From: an uncultured Paracoccaceae bacterium
Lineage (GTDB): Bacteria > Pseudomonadota > Alphaproteobacteria > Rhodobacterales > Rhodobacteraceae
Assembly (NCBI GenBank): GCA_945952025.1
Contig: CAMFGW010000019.1
Location: 1 to 58,379, forward strand
Reading direction: 5' to 3'
DNA length: 58,379 nucleotides
Part shown: piece by piece, positions 25,064 through 33,116 of the stretch
Layout: each line of letters opens with the position of its first letter
Position numbering within the stretch: the stretch's first letter is position 1
Translations under genes and position numbers: made by a program
The notes under the pieces: generated by a model
Seen by the model: the letters and a program-made list of their open reading frames with translations, nothing else
The model's database searches: none
What the model was told of the DNA's origin: nothing

Positions 25064-26356
25064 CTACCAACCCGCGAAGCCTGCGGCGGCATCGTCGGGG
25101 ATGCGGCCCGCTGCCAGGTCGTTGAAGGCCTGTCCAAGGATCGCCGCCGCTTCTTCAGCCTCGGCGCCCGACAGGGTCAGGGGCGGGGTCAGCTCCAGCA
25201 CGTTCGACCCGGTGCCGACATAATAGACCACCAGGCCAAGTTCATGCGCCCGCCAGACCAGCCGCGCCGTCTCGGCCGCCGCCGGGCGACGGTCGGGGCC
25301 AAGAGCCAGCTCGACGCCAAGGGCAAGGCCGCGCCCGCGCACCGAAGTGATGATCGGATGGCGAGTTTTCAGGCGGGATAGAGCCGCTTTCAGCTGGTCT
25401 CCGCGCTCGGCGGCCTGCCTGTCCAGGCGGTCGTGCGCCATCACCTCAAGGACGGCAAGGCCCGCGGCGGCGCAGACGGGATTGCCGTGCAGCGTCTGCA
25501 TGGCGAAGGCGGTCGCGCCGTCCATCACGGCCGCCGGGCCGATGACGGCCGACAGCGGCAGGCCGCCGCCGAGGCCCTTGCCGAGGACGAGGATGTCGGG
25601 CGTGAAGCCTTCGGCCGTATGGGCGTGGGTCGCGCCGGTGCGGCAGAGGCCGACCTTCACCTCGTCGGCGATCACGAGGATGCCGTGGCGGCGGCAAAGG
25701 GCGGCAAGGGCGGAAAGGAAGCCCGCGGGCGGCACGACCATGCCGCCGTCGGCCTGGATCGGCTCGATCAGGCAGGCGGCGACGCTGTCCGGTGTGGCGT
25801 CGAGGCGGCGGGACAGGTCGGCGAGGATCGCCGCGCCGTCCTCATCCCGGCTGGCGTCGGGGAAAGGGATCTGGATCAGGCCCGCGGCGCGGTCGCCGCC
25901 GAGCGACTGGTGGCCCGAGACGGCGATCGTGCCGGTGGTGCAGCCGTGATAGGCGCCCGAAAAAGCGATGATGCCCTGCCGTCCCGTGGCTCGGCGGGCG
26001 GCGCGGACGGCGGCCTCCATCGCGTCCGACCCGGAATGGCCAAGCCAGACGCGGCGGTCTGCGGCGCCGGGCCAGAGGGCGAGCAGCCGTTCGGCAAGCA
26101 CGGTCGCCGGGCTGGTTGCCGAAGACAGGACCGAGGCGCCGGCCGGGTCGGCGACGGCCGCTGTCACCGCGCTTACCAGGGCGGGATGGCCGTGGCCCAG
26201 GCTGACCGCGCCCCAGCTGGCCGACAGGTCCAGAAGCCAGCGGCCGTCATCGGTCCTGAGCCGGGAGCCCTTGCCGCCGACGACCGCCTGCGGGAAGAAG
26301 CGCAGCTTCTGCAGGCCGGCATTGGCGCGCCTGTCGCGGTCATAGAGGTCCGACAT
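25064..26356 (-). CDS. Class III PLP-dependent aminotransferase
   Basis: A 430-residue fold-type I aminotransferase. PLP is bound by the Lys in LVLGKGLGGGLPLS; ILVIADEVKVG holds the ring-N Asp; WLGHSGSDAMEAAVRAAR binds phosphate; and GAYHGCTTGT has the stacking residue. Substrate could be a 4-aminobutyrate-, beta-alanine- or 2,4-diaminobutyrate-type omega-amino acid. Its start overlaps the rsmB stop by one base (TGATG), so it is translated from the same message although the functions seem unrelated. A second class III transaminase lies at 55843-57120. Confidence 0.88.
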   Translation of the reverse strand: MSDLYDRDRRANAGLQKLRFFPQAVVGGKGSRLRTDDGRWLLDLSASWGAVSLGHGHPALVSAVTAAVADPAGASVLSSATSPATVLAERLLALWPGAADRRVWLGHSGSDAMEAAVRAARRATGRQGIIAFSGAYHGCTTGTIAVSGHQSLGGDRAAGLIQIPFPDASRDEDGAAILADLSRRLDATPDSVAACLIEPIQADGGMVVPPAGFLSALAALCRRHGILVIADEVKVGLCRTGATHAHTAEGFTPDILVLGKGLGGGLPLSAVIGPAAVMDGATAFAMQTLHGNPVCAAAGLAVLEVMAHDRLDRQAAERGDQLKAALSRLKTRHPIITSVRGRGLALGVELALGPDRRPAAAETARLVWRAHELGLVVYYVGTGSNVLELTPPLTLSGAEAEEAAAILGQAFNDLAAGRIPDDAAAGFAGW

Positions 26357-27639
26357 CAGGGTCTATCCTTGCTGAAAGCCGCGATGAAGAAGCCGTCCAT
26401 GCCGCCTTCGGCCGGCCAGTAGTCGGGCCGGAGGCGCAGCGCGCCGTCGCGGACCCAGGCGGGGTCGAGGCCCGTGAGCGCGATGGGCGCGGCCCTCAGG
26501 TCAGGATGGCGGGCGAGGGCGGCGGCGGCTTGCGCCTCGCCCTCGTCCGGCAGAAGCGAGCAGGTGGCGAAGACGAGCCGGCCGCCGGGGGCGAGAAGGG
26601 CCACGGCCCGGTCGATGAGGGCGGCCTGAAGCGCGGCCAGGGGCTTGATCCCGGCGGCGTCGCGCAGGAGGGGCAGGTCGGGGTGGCGGCGGATGGTGCC
26701 GGTCGCGGAACAGGGCGCGTCGAGCAGGATGGCGTCCCAGGGGGCGCCGTCGTCGAAGGTCAGCGCGTCGGCGACCACCGTCCGGGCCCGAAGGCCGGTG
26801 CGCGCCAGGTTGTCGGTCACGCGGGCCATGCGTTCGGCCGACAGGTCGACGGCCGTCACCTCGGCCCCGGCGGCCGCGAGTTGCAGGGTCTTGCCGCCCG
26901 GTGCCGCGCAAAGGTCAAGGATGCGCTCACCAGGTTTCGGTGCCAGCGCCCGGACCGCGAGCGCCGCCGCCGCGTCCTGGACCCAGAAGGCGCCCTCGGC
27001 ATAGCCAGGAAGCTCGCTCACCTGCGCGCCCTGCGGCAGGCGGACGCTGCCGGTGGGCAGCAGGACCACGCCGACCCGTTCCGCAAGGGCCGCGCCGTCG
27101 CCGTCGCGCGGCGTCAGGTCGATCGTCGCGCCGCGCTGGTGGGCGGCTTCGATCCCGATCACGGCGGCCTTGCCGTAGGCGGACTGCAGCCGCCCGCGCA
27201 GCCAGCCGGGCAGGGGCTGGGGGTCGAGGCGCGCAAAGGCCGCCGGATCGGCACTGGCGATCTTGCGCAGGACGGCGTTCACCAGGCCGGCGAAGGCCGG
27301 CGCTTCGGGCAGCAGGCGGCGGGCCAGATTGACGGCCTCGTGCACCACTGCGGCGGGCGGAGCGGCTTCGGTCAGGATCTCGACCGTCGCCAGCCGGAGG
27401 ACGGCCAGCACCTCGGGCGGGGGCGGGCGGCGCAGGTGCGGCTTCAGCATCTTGTCGGCGGGACTCATGCGGCGCAGGGTCGAAAGCGCCAGCCGCTGGG
27501 CCCGTGCCCGGTCGGCGGGCGCGAGCGGCGAAAGGATCGCGGGCGCCGCATCCGACAGGGCGCGCCCCTCGGCCGTGACCGCGAGGATCAGCCGTGCCGC
27601 CCCCTCGCGCGCCGTTTCCGCCTGACGTCCGGTTGTCAT
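26356..27639 (-). CDS. rsmB: 16S rRNA m5C967 methyltransferase RsmB
   Basis: A 427-residue protein with an N-terminal NusB-like RNA-binding domain (about 10-140; AREGAARLIL, VVHEAVNLARRLLP) and a SAM-dependent methyltransferase domain. It has LDLCAAPGGKT (SAM loop), DAPCSATG (Cys that releases the product) and FATCSLLPDEGE (catalytic Cys). It methylates C967 of 16S rRNA in E. coli numbering. I chose the ATG at 27639, the family-typical start; the longer frame runs into the divergent sdhAF4 gene. Confidence 0.93.
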   Translation of the reverse strand: MTTGRQAETAREGAARLILAVTAEGRALSDAAPAILSPLAPADRARAQRLALSTLRRMSPADKMLKPHLRRPPPPEVLAVLRLATVEILTEAAPPAAVVHEAVNLARRLLPEAPAFAGLVNAVLRKIASADPAAFARLDPQPLPGWLRGRLQSAYGKAAVIGIEAAHQRGATIDLTPRDGDGAALAERVGVVLLPTGSVRLPQGAQVSELPGYAEGAFWVQDAAAALAVRALAPKPGERILDLCAAPGGKTLQLAAAGAEVTAVDLSAERMARVTDNLARTGLRARTVVADALTFDDGAPWDAILLDAPCSATGTIRRHPDLPLLRDAAGIKPLAALQAALIDRAVALLAPGGRLVFATCSLLPDEGEAQAAAALARHPDLRAAPIALTGLDPAWVRDGALRLRPDYWPAEGGMDGFFIAAFSKDRP

Positions 27640-27688
27640 TCGCCCCTGCCCACCGCTATCTTGCGACCGATTGTCCCGAAGGCCCGCC

Positions 27689-27877
27689 ATGTCCGACCTG
27701 AAGCCCGACCCGAAACCCGACCTGCCCCCCGCCGCCAAGCGTGCGCTTGCCGAAGCCGCCGCCCGCCGCAAGGCCGCGACGGCGCCACTGCCGCCCGAGC
27801 TTGGCGGACGCGAGGATGGCCCCGACCCGGCGCGCTATGGCGACTGGGAAAAGAAGGGCCTCGCCGTCGATTTCTGA
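27689..27877 (+). CDS. SdhAF4/DUF1674 family protein (succinate dehydrogenase assembly factor)
   Basis: A 62-residue protein with a basic, Ala-rich N-terminal half and the signature C-terminus (ELGGREDGPDPARYGDWEKKG.AVDF) of the DUF1674/SdhAF4 family. This family binds flavinylated SdhA and helps assemble complex II. The ATG at 27689 follows GAAGG. It sits between divergent rsmB and convergent dapB, an arrangement I recall as common in alphaproteobacteria. Confidence 0.88.
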   Translation: MSDLKPDPKPDLPPAAKRALAEAAARRKAATAPLPPELGGREDGPDPARYGDWEKKGLAVDF

Positions 27878-27883
27878 GCGCGC

Positions 27884-28702
27884 TCACAGCCCGAGCACAT
27901 CGGTCATGTCGTAGGCGCCCGGCCCCTTGTCGAGGCCCCAGGCGGCGGCACGAAGCGCGCCCCGCGCGAAGATGGCGCGGTCGGTAGCGACATGGCGCAG
28001 GATGAGCCGCTCGCCCTCGCCCGCGAAGATCACGTCATGTTCGCCGACGATGTCGCCGCCCCGGACGGCGGCAAAGCCGATCGCCCCGGCCTCTCGCGCG
28101 CCAGTCAGCCCGTCGCGGCCGCTGTCGCGCACGTCCTGAAGCCGGACGCCCCGGCCCTCGGCCGCTGCCTCGCCCAGCATCAGGGCGGCGCCTGATGGCG
28201 CGTCGACCTTGCGGCGGTGATGCGCCTCGACGATTTCGATGTCCCAGCCTTCGCCCAGCGCGGCGGCGACCTTGCGGGTCAGGCCAGCCAGAAGGTTGAC
28301 GCCAAGGCTCATGTTGCCGGCGCGGATGATGGTGGCGTGGCGGGCGGCGGCGTCGAGGCGCCTCAGGTCGCCCTCGCCCAGTCCGGTCGTGCCGATGACA
28401 TGGACGGCGCGGGCCTGGGCGACGAGTGCGGCAAAGCCCACGGTCGCTTCGGGTGCGGTGAAGTCGATGACGGCGCGGGCGCGGGCGACGGCTTCGACGG
28501 CATCGTCGGTGACGGGAACCCCCGCCGCCGGTCCGCCTGCCGCGAGGCCCGCGTCCTGCCCAAGCCACGGGTGGCCGGGCCGTTCCAGTGCCCCGACCAG
28601 TTTCAGGGGCGCGCCCTCGCCCGCCGCCAGAAGCCGGATCAGCGTCTGGCCCATCCGACCCGAGGCGCCGGTGACCACGACGCCCGCCTCATGACCTGTC
28701 AT
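27884..28702 (-). CDS. dapB: 4-hydroxy-tetrahydrodipicolinate reductase DapB
   Basis: A 272-residue lysine/diaminopimelate biosynthesis enzyme. The NAD(P)-binding loop [12 protein letters not shown] is at the N-terminus. IGTTGL and [11 protein letters not shown] follow. The active-site segment [16 protein letters not shown] carries the His pair and Lys, and the C-terminus has [16 protein letters not shown]. It is divergent from rbfA; 87 bp separate them. Confidence 0.97.
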   Translation of the reverse strand: MTGHEAGVVVTGASGRMGQTLIRLLAAGEGAPLKLVGALERPGHPWLGQDAGLAAGGPAAGVPVTDDAVEAVARARAVIDFTAPEATVGFAALVAQARAVHVIGTTGLGEGDLRRLDAAARHATIIRAGNMSLGVNLLAGLTRKVAAALGEGWDIEIVEAHHRRKVDAPSGAALMLGEAAAEGRGVRLQDVRDSGRDGLTGAREAGAIGFAAVRGGDIVGEHDVIFAGEGERLILRHVATDRAIFARGALRAAAWGLDKGPGAYDMTDVLGL

Positions 28703-28789
28703 GGTCGCCCTCCATCTCTCGCACCCGTGATTAGCGCCCGGGGACGGGCTTGGCAAAGGCCCGTTGCGGGATGGGGGCGGTTCGCCTAC

Positions 28790-29287
28790 ATGAACGGCAT
28801 GGTCCAAAAGCGTTCCCAGAAGGGTGGCCTTGCCGCCCCCCGGCCCTCCGGCCCTTCGCAGCGGCAGTTGCGGGTGGGCGAATCCATTCGCCATGCGCTC
28901 GCCGACGTGCTGATGCGGGGCGAGTTGCATGACCCCGCGCTTGAGCGTCTGTCGCTGACGGTGGGCGAGGTTCGGCTCAGCCCCGACCTGCGCATCGCGA
29001 CGGTCTTCGTGCTGCCCCTTGGCGGCAAGGGCGGGGAGGAGGCGATCGGGCTTCTGAACCGGCACAAGGGCGAGATCCGGCATCTGGTGATGCGCGGCAT
29101 GACGCTGCGCCATGCGCCCGAGCTGCGCTTCCGGCTGGACGACATGTTTGATCGGCTGGACGAGACGCGGCGCATGTTCGCGGACGAGCGGGTGCGGCGC
29201 GATGTCGACAGGGCGCCGGCCGGGGAGGGGCCAGAGGTTGGGCCAGGGGATGGGCCAGAGGATCGGGGCGATGCGCCGGGCAGCTAG
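28790..29287 (+). CDS. rbfA: 30S ribosome-binding factor RbfA
   Basis: A 165-residue KH-fold protein ([61 protein letters not shown]) that binds the 30S subunit late in assembly and aids 16S 5'-end maturation. The start at 28790 has GGGGGCGG about 10 bp upstream; an ATG three codons later is less well placed. The C-terminal tail contains a 4-residue repeat ([12 protein letters not shown]) made by three 12-bp tandem repeats. It overlaps the next gene by 17 bp. Confidence 0.93.
   Translation: MNGMVQKRSQKGGLAAPRPSGPSQRQLRVGESIRHALADVLMRGELHDPALERLSLTVGEVRLSPDLRIATVFVLPLGGKGGEEAIGLLNRHKGEIRHLVMRGMTLRHAPELRFRLDDMFDRLDETRRMFADERVRRDVDRAPAGEGPEVGPGDGPEDRGDAPGS
29228..29263 (+). repeat. Three tandem 12-bp repeats at the rbfA 3' end
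   Basis: Copies GGGCCAGAGGTT, GGGCCAGGGGAT and GGGCCAGAGGAT follow one another. They code for the acidic tail of RbfA, and the last copy supplies the AGAGGA ribosome binding site of the gene starting at 29271. Confidence 0.85.
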
Positions 29288-30035
29288 GCGCCTGCTTCTG
29301 GCGGTGGCGCTGGGCCTTGGCGCGCCGGCCGCCTTCGTTCCGTCTGCCAATGCGCAGGGCCTTTGCCGGACCATGGACTTCGAGGGCACGCCCTTCACCG
29401 TCTGCGCGGCGAAGGCGGGGCAGGATGTGCGGCTCTTCCTGCGTGACGGGCAGGGCGCGATCCTTGGCAGTTTCGGTGCGGTCGATGACCAGCTTGCGGC
29501 CGAGGGAAAGAAGCTCGCCTTCGCCATGAATGCAGGCATGTATCACCCCGACCGGCGGCCCGTCGGGCTTTACATCGAAAAGGGCGAGACGCTCGCGCCG
29601 TTGCAAAAGCGCGAGGGGCCGGGGAATTTCGGCATGGTGCCGAACGGGGTCTTTTGCGTGACTGACAGCGATTTCCGCGTGGTCGAGACGCTTGCCTTCG
29701 CCAAGGCGCCCCCTGCCTGCCGCTATGCGACCCAGTCGGGACCGATGCTGCTGATCGACGGCGCGGTCCATCCGAAGTTTGCGTCGGATTCGGATGCGGT
29801 CAACCTCAGGAACGGCGTCGGGGTCAGCCCGGACGGCAAGACCGCCCTTTTCGCGATTTCGGGCGATCTGGTGAATTTCGACACGTTCGCGCGGTTTTAC
29901 CGCGATGCGCTGGGCGTCAGGGACGCGCTTTTTCTGGACGGCACCATCTCGCGGCTTTATGCACCGGGGCTTGGGCGCGACGACTTCGGCTTTCAGATGG
30001 GGCCGATCGTCGGGCTGGTGGTGCCGCGCTTCTGA
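29271..30035 (+). CDS. Secreted phosphodiester glycosidase-domain (NAGPA/DUF2233) protein
   Basis: A 254-residue protein with a signal peptide ([17 protein letters not shown]... to SANAQG). The body resembles the NAGPA domain: [57 protein letters not shown] and [16 protein letters not shown]. Domain members hydrolyse GlcNAc-phosphodiester-type bonds, but bacterial substrates are unknown. The start at 29271 is 8 bp after AGAGGA; an in-frame ATG at 29250 is possible. It lies between rbfA and truB with overlapping/close spacing, so it is co-transcribed with two RNA-related genes despite a periplasmic location. Confidence 0.82.
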   Translation: MRRAARRLLLAVALGLGAPAAFVPSANAQGLCRTMDFEGTPFTVCAAKAGQDVRLFLRDGQGAILGSFGAVDDQLAAEGKKLAFAMNAGMYHPDRRPVGLYIEKGETLAPLQKREGPGNFGMVPNGVFCVTDSDFRVVETLAFAKAPPACRYATQSGPMLLIDGAVHPKFASDSDAVNLRNGVGVSPDGKTALFAISGDLVNFDTFARFYRDALGVRDALFLDGTISRLYAPGLGRDDFGFQMGPIVGLVVPRF

Positions 30036-30056
30036 GGGCGGGCGAAAGGGGGCGCT

Positions 30057-30956
30057 TTGGCTCGCAAGAAGGGGCGTGACCTGTCGGGCTGGCTGGTCGT
30101 GGACAAGCCGGCGGGGGTGAGTTCGACCGCCGTGGTCGGCAAGGTGCGCTGGGCGCTCGATGCCAAGAAGGCGGGCCATGCCGGCACGCTCGACCCGGCG
30201 GCGACCGGGGTTCTGGCGGTGGCGCTGGGCGAGGCGACGAAGACGGTTCCCTACATTGCCGATGCGCTCAAGGCCTACCGGTTCCAGGTGCGTCTGGGTG
30301 AGCAGACGACGACCGACGATGCCGAAGGGGCGGTGATCGCGCGGTCGGACATCAGGCCAACGACGGCAGAGGTCGAGGCGGCCCTGGCCGGGTTTCGGGG
30401 CGAGATCGCGCAGGTGCCGCCGCAGTTTTCGGCGGTGAAGGTCGAGGGCGCGCGCGCCTATGACCTGGCGCGCGAGGGCGAGGCGCTGGACCTGGCGGCG
30501 CGGCCGCTTTGGGTCGAGCGGCTGGATCTGGTGGCGCGGCCGGATGCCGATGTGGTCGAGCTGGAGATGGTTTGCGGCAAGGGGGGCTACGTGCGCTCGA
30601 TCGCCCGCGATCTGGGGGCGCTGCTCGGCTCGCTCGGGCATGTGATCTGGCTCCGGCGGCTCTGGTCGGGGCCGTTTCAGGCGGAACAGGGTCTATCTTT
30701 GAACCAGATCGACCAGCTGGCGCGAACGCCCGAGCTTGAGGCGCACCTCTTGCCCTTGCAGGTCGGGCTTGCCGATCTGACCGAGGTTCGCGCGACCGTG
30801 GAAGGGGCGGCGCGGCTCAGGCATGGCAATCCGGGTGCGGTGGTGACGGGCGCGGAGTTTGGCGAGGAAGTCTGGGTCAGCCATCAGGGCCAGCCGGTCG
30901 CGGTCGGGGTCTATCGGGGCGGCGAGGTCCATCCGACGCGGGTTTTCAATCTGTAA
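30057..30956 (+). CDS. truB: tRNA pseudouridine-55 synthase TruB
   Basis: A 299-residue TruB-family enzyme that converts U55 of the tRNA T-loop to pseudouridine. It has [13 protein letters not shown], catalytic D46 in [44 protein letters not shown] and a C-terminal PUA-like part. The start is TTG, supported by AAGGGGG a few bases upstream and by the typical N-terminal residues [17 protein letters not shown]. It follows the NAGPA-domain gene by 21 bp. Confidence 0.95.
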   Translation: MARKKGRDLSGWLVVDKPAGVSSTAVVGKVRWALDAKKAGHAGTLDPAATGVLAVALGEATKTVPYIADALKAYRFQVRLGEQTTTDDAEGAVIARSDIRPTTAEVEAALAGFRGEIAQVPPQFSAVKVEGARAYDLAREGEALDLAARPLWVERLDLVARPDADVVELEMVCGKGGYVRSIARDLGALLGSLGHVIWLRRLWSGPFQAEQGLSLNQIDQLARTPELEAHLLPLQVGLADLTEVRATVEGAARLRHGNPGAVVTGAEFGEEVWVSHQGQPVAVGVYRGGEVHPTRVFNL

Positions 30957-30962
30957 GAGGAG

Positions 30963-30986
30963 TGGCAGGGGCCGTTGACCCTGCCA
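30963..30986 (+). terminator. Hairpin just after truB
   Basis: An 8-bp perfect stem TGGCAGGG / CCCTGCCA with an 8-nt loop lies 6 bp after the truB stop. No T tract follows, so it may be a 3'-end stabiliser or attenuator rather than a full terminator. The rest of 30957-31208 shows no credible gene. Confidence 0.45.
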
Positions 30987-31144
30987 TGCGGTGACTTCGC
31001 CCTTTGTCCCGGCCGGTGGCCCAAAGGCCATCGGCCAGCACCCGCCCCGCCATCGGCCGGCGTTTCCGCCCCCACCGGGGCAGGCGCTGGCCTTTGTGGG
31101 TTCAGGACATCAGCGGTCCAGCCGCACCGTTCCCGCGCGGGCGG

Positions 31145-31170
31145 GGGAAACGCGGGTCGCGTTTCCCTTT
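31145..31170 (+). terminator. Probable terminator between convergent truB and rlmH
   Basis: A perfect 10-bp stem (GGGAAACGCG / CGCGTTTCCC) with a GGT loop is followed by TTT. It lies 38 bp from the rlmH stop. It probably ends the rbfA-truB message. Confidence 0.6.
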
Positions 31171-31208
31171 GCCGCCCGGCCCGGCCGTCTCTCCCCAAAC
31201 GACCCTTG

Positions 31209-31679
31209 TCAGGCGCGGTGATAGGGGCTGCCGGACAGGATCGTCGCGGCGCGGTAGATCTGTTCGGACAGCATGACGCGGGCCAGCATGTGGGGCCAGA
31301 CCATCGCGCCGAATGACAGGACCAGGTCAGCCCGGTCGCGCAAGGCGGGCTCGATCCCGTCGGCGCCACCAAGGATGAAGGCGACCTCGGACCGGCCGGC
31401 GTCGCGCCAGCGGGCAAGCGTTGCCGCAAATTCGGGCGAGGTCAGCGTGCGGCCGCGTTCGTCCAGCGCCACGATGGCGGCCGCGTCGGGAAGCGCCCGC
31501 GCCAGAAGCGCGCCTTCGGCGGCGCGGCCGGCGTTCTTCTTGTCCTCGACCTCGATCACGCGGGCGGGACCAAGTCCGAGCGCGCGGCCCGTCTTGTCAA
31601 ACCGGTCCAGATAATCGCGCACGAGGTCCGCCTCCGGCCCCGCGCGCAGCCGCCCGACGGCCAGGATGGCAATCTTCAT
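31209..31679 (-). CDS. rlmH: 23S rRNA pseudouridine-1915 N3-methyltransferase RlmH
   Basis: A 156-residue SPOUT-family methyltransferase with the trefoil-knot SAM site FILGGADG and the conserved C-terminal run SFGAMVWPHMLARVML.EQIYRA...SPYHR. It methylates pseudouridine 1915 in helix 69 of 23S rRNA. It is 9 bp downstream of rsfS in the usual rsfS-rlmH pair. Confidence 0.97.
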   Translation of the reverse strand: MKIAILAVGRLRAGPEADLVRDYLDRFDKTGRALGLGPARVIEVEDKKNAGRAAEGALLARALPDAAAIVALDERGRTLTSPEFAATLARWRDAGRSEVAFILGGADGIEPALRDRADLVLSFGAMVWPHMLARVMLSEQIYRAATILSGSPYHRA

Positions 31680-31688
31680 GCCAGTCCG

Positions 31689-32048
31689 TCAGACGGGGGT
31701 CGCCGCCGAGGTCGGCATCCACATCTTTTCCAGCTGGTAGAACTCGCGCACTTCGGGGCGGAAGACATGGACGATCACGTCCGCCGTGTCGATCAGCACC
31801 CAGTCGCCCTGGTCCTTGCCTTCGATCTTGGCGGTGCGGCCGGTGGCCTCTTTCACGCGCTCGACCAATTTTTCGGCGATGGCGCCGACCTGACGGGACG
31901 ACCGGCCCGAGCAGATCACCATGTAATCGGCGACGGAAGAGCGGCCGCGCAGGTCGATGGTGACCACGTTTTCGGCTTTGTCGTCATCGAGCGATGACAG
32001 GATGAGCGCCAGCAAATCCTCGCTTTGCCCATTTTGCGACCGCGCCAT
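31689..32048 (-). CDS. rsfS: Ribosomal silencing factor RsfS
   Basis: A 119-residue form (from ATG 32048) of the RsfS/Iojap family: LLALILSSLDDDKAENVVTIDLRGRSSVADYMVICSGRSSRQV, IEGKDQGDWVLID..DVIVHVFRPEVREFYQLEKMW. It binds uL14 and blocks subunit joining in starvation. The real start may be further upstream. The in-frame codons before 32048 keep the strong G/C third-position bias, and AGGAGG is placed 7 nt before an in-frame CTG at 32102. The nearby ATG at 32107 is out of frame. Confidence 0.93.
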   Translation of the reverse strand: MARSQNGQSEDLLALILSSLDDDKAENVVTIDLRGRSSVADYMVICSGRSSRQVGAIAEKLVERVKEATGRTAKIEGKDQGDWVLIDTADVIVHVFRPEVREFYQLEKMWMPTSAATPV

Positions 32049-32159
32049 CGGGGGCGCCGCGCGTGCGGCCGACTTCGGGGCCGCGCTGTGAAGGTTGGAC
32101 AGGTCATTTCCTCCTGCGTTGCACACCGATCCGTCCCCGGTGCAGGGTCTTTCACCCAC

Positions 32160-32188
32160 AAGGTAACATCGCAATTGCAAATTCTCAA
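32160..32188 (-). promoter_or_regulatory. Candidate rsfS-rlmH promoter
   Basis: On the minus strand, TTGAGA (32183-32188), a 17-bp spacer and TACCTT (32160-32165) lie in an AT-rich patch just beyond the glpR stop. A start near 32153 would give a leader that contains the AGGAGG at about 32108-32113. Confidence 0.4.
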
Positions 32189-32194
32189 TGAAGG

Positions 32195-32983
32195 CTACTT
32201 AGAATCATTCCATATGGCTGACGGTGCGGCCAGATGGACGGCACAGCCCCAGTCGGCGCAGCGCCGGGCCAGCGCGGGGGGCAGGGGCGCGTTGGTGAAG
32301 ATCCCGGCGAGTTCCGACAGCGATCCGATGCGGACCGGCGCCGCGCGGGTCAGTTTCGAGCGGTCGGCGACAAGGAAGCTTTTGCGGGCATGGGCGATGA
32401 TGGCGCGCGAGACGCCGACCTCCTGGCTGTCGAAGTCCAGAAGGTCGCCGTCCTGGTCGAGCGCCGATGTGCCGATGATGGCGTAATCGACCTTGAAGGC
32501 CGCGATCGCCGCCTTGGTCAGGTCGCCGACAAGGCCGCCGTCCGACCGGCGCAGAAGGCCGCCCGCGACGATGACCTCGGCGCTGTCGCTTTCGGCCAGG
32601 ATGTTGGCGACATTGAGGTTGTTGGTGACCACAGTCAGGTTGCGGTGGCCCAGAAGCGCGCGGGCGACGGCTTCGGTCGTGGTGCCGATGTTGATGAAAA
32701 GCGACGACATGTCGGGGATGGCGGCGGCGCAGGCCCGGCCGATGGCCTCTTTCGCGGCGGCGTTCAGGCCGCGCCGTTCGGCATAGGCAAGGTTTGCGAC
32801 GCCCCCGCGCGGCACGGCGCCGCCATGGACCCGCATCAGGCGCCCCGCATCGGCAAGGTCGGTCAGGTCGCGGCGGATCGTCTGGAGCGTGACGCCGAAG
32901 CGCCGGGCCAGGTCCTCGACCGTCACGCGGCCTTCGGTGCGGGCCAGGTCCAGGATTTCGCTTTGCCGGATGTTGAACGCCAC
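32195..32983 (-). CDS. glpR: DeoR-family repressor GlpR of the glycerol-3-phosphate genes
   Basis: A 262-residue DeoR-type regulator: N-terminal winged helix (IRQSEILDLARTEGRVTVEDLARRFGVTLQTIRRDLTDLADAGRLMRVHGGA) and a sugar-phosphate-isomerase-like effector domain (INIGTTTEAVARAL, VVTNNLNVANIL, VIVAGGLLRRSDGGLVG). The start is GTG at 32983, 6 bp after a perfect AAGGAGG. Longer frames run through the promoter. It is divergent from glpD/glpK, which supports a GlpR function with glycerol-3-phosphate as inducer. Confidence 0.93.
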   Translation of the reverse strand: MAFNIRQSEILDLARTEGRVTVEDLARRFGVTLQTIRRDLTDLADAGRLMRVHGGAVPRGGVANLAYAERRGLNAAAKEAIGRACAAAIPDMSSLFINIGTTTEAVARALLGHRNLTVVTNNLNVANILAESDSAEVIVAGGLLRRSDGGLVGDLTKAAIAAFKVDYAIIGTSALDQDGDLLDFDSQEVGVSRAIIAHARKSFLVADRSKLTRAAPVRIGSLSELAGIFTNAPLPPALARRCADWGCAVHLAAPSAIWNDSK

Positions 32984-33021
32984 TCTGGGCCTCCTTTCAG
33001 CCGAATCGTAGCAGAACGGTG

Positions 33022-33066
33022 ACGAAAGCAAAGCGAAACGAAAGGAAACGAACATTTGCTTTGACA
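33022..33066. promoter_or_regulatory. glpR-glpD divergent control region with GlpR-type repeats and a -35 element
   Basis: A cluster of CGAAA/GAAAC repeats (33022-33053, for example CGAAACGAAAGGAAACGAAC) is the kind of direct-repeat array bound by DeoR/GlpR proteins. An inverted pair AAAGCAAA (33025-33032) and TTTGCTTT (33055-33062) frames it, and a perfect TTGACA (33061-33066) points toward glpD. No strong -10 is seen 17 bp downstream, as expected for a regulated promoter. Confidence 0.6.
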
Positions 33067-33116
33067 AAACGCGCGTCCGGGCGACAGGGTGAGGCGTCGG
33101 AAAAGGGGCGTCGGGA

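Noticed and set aside
30957-31208. Small open frames between truB and rlmH
   Set aside because: They lack ribosome binding sites and recognisable sequence. The region is better explained by two hairpins between convergent genes.
31916-32107. Alternative gene starting at the ATG at 32107 after AGGAGG
   Set aside because: The frame overlaps rsfS out of phase, its product is an Arg-rich shadow sequence, and the spacing to AGGAGG is only 2 nt.
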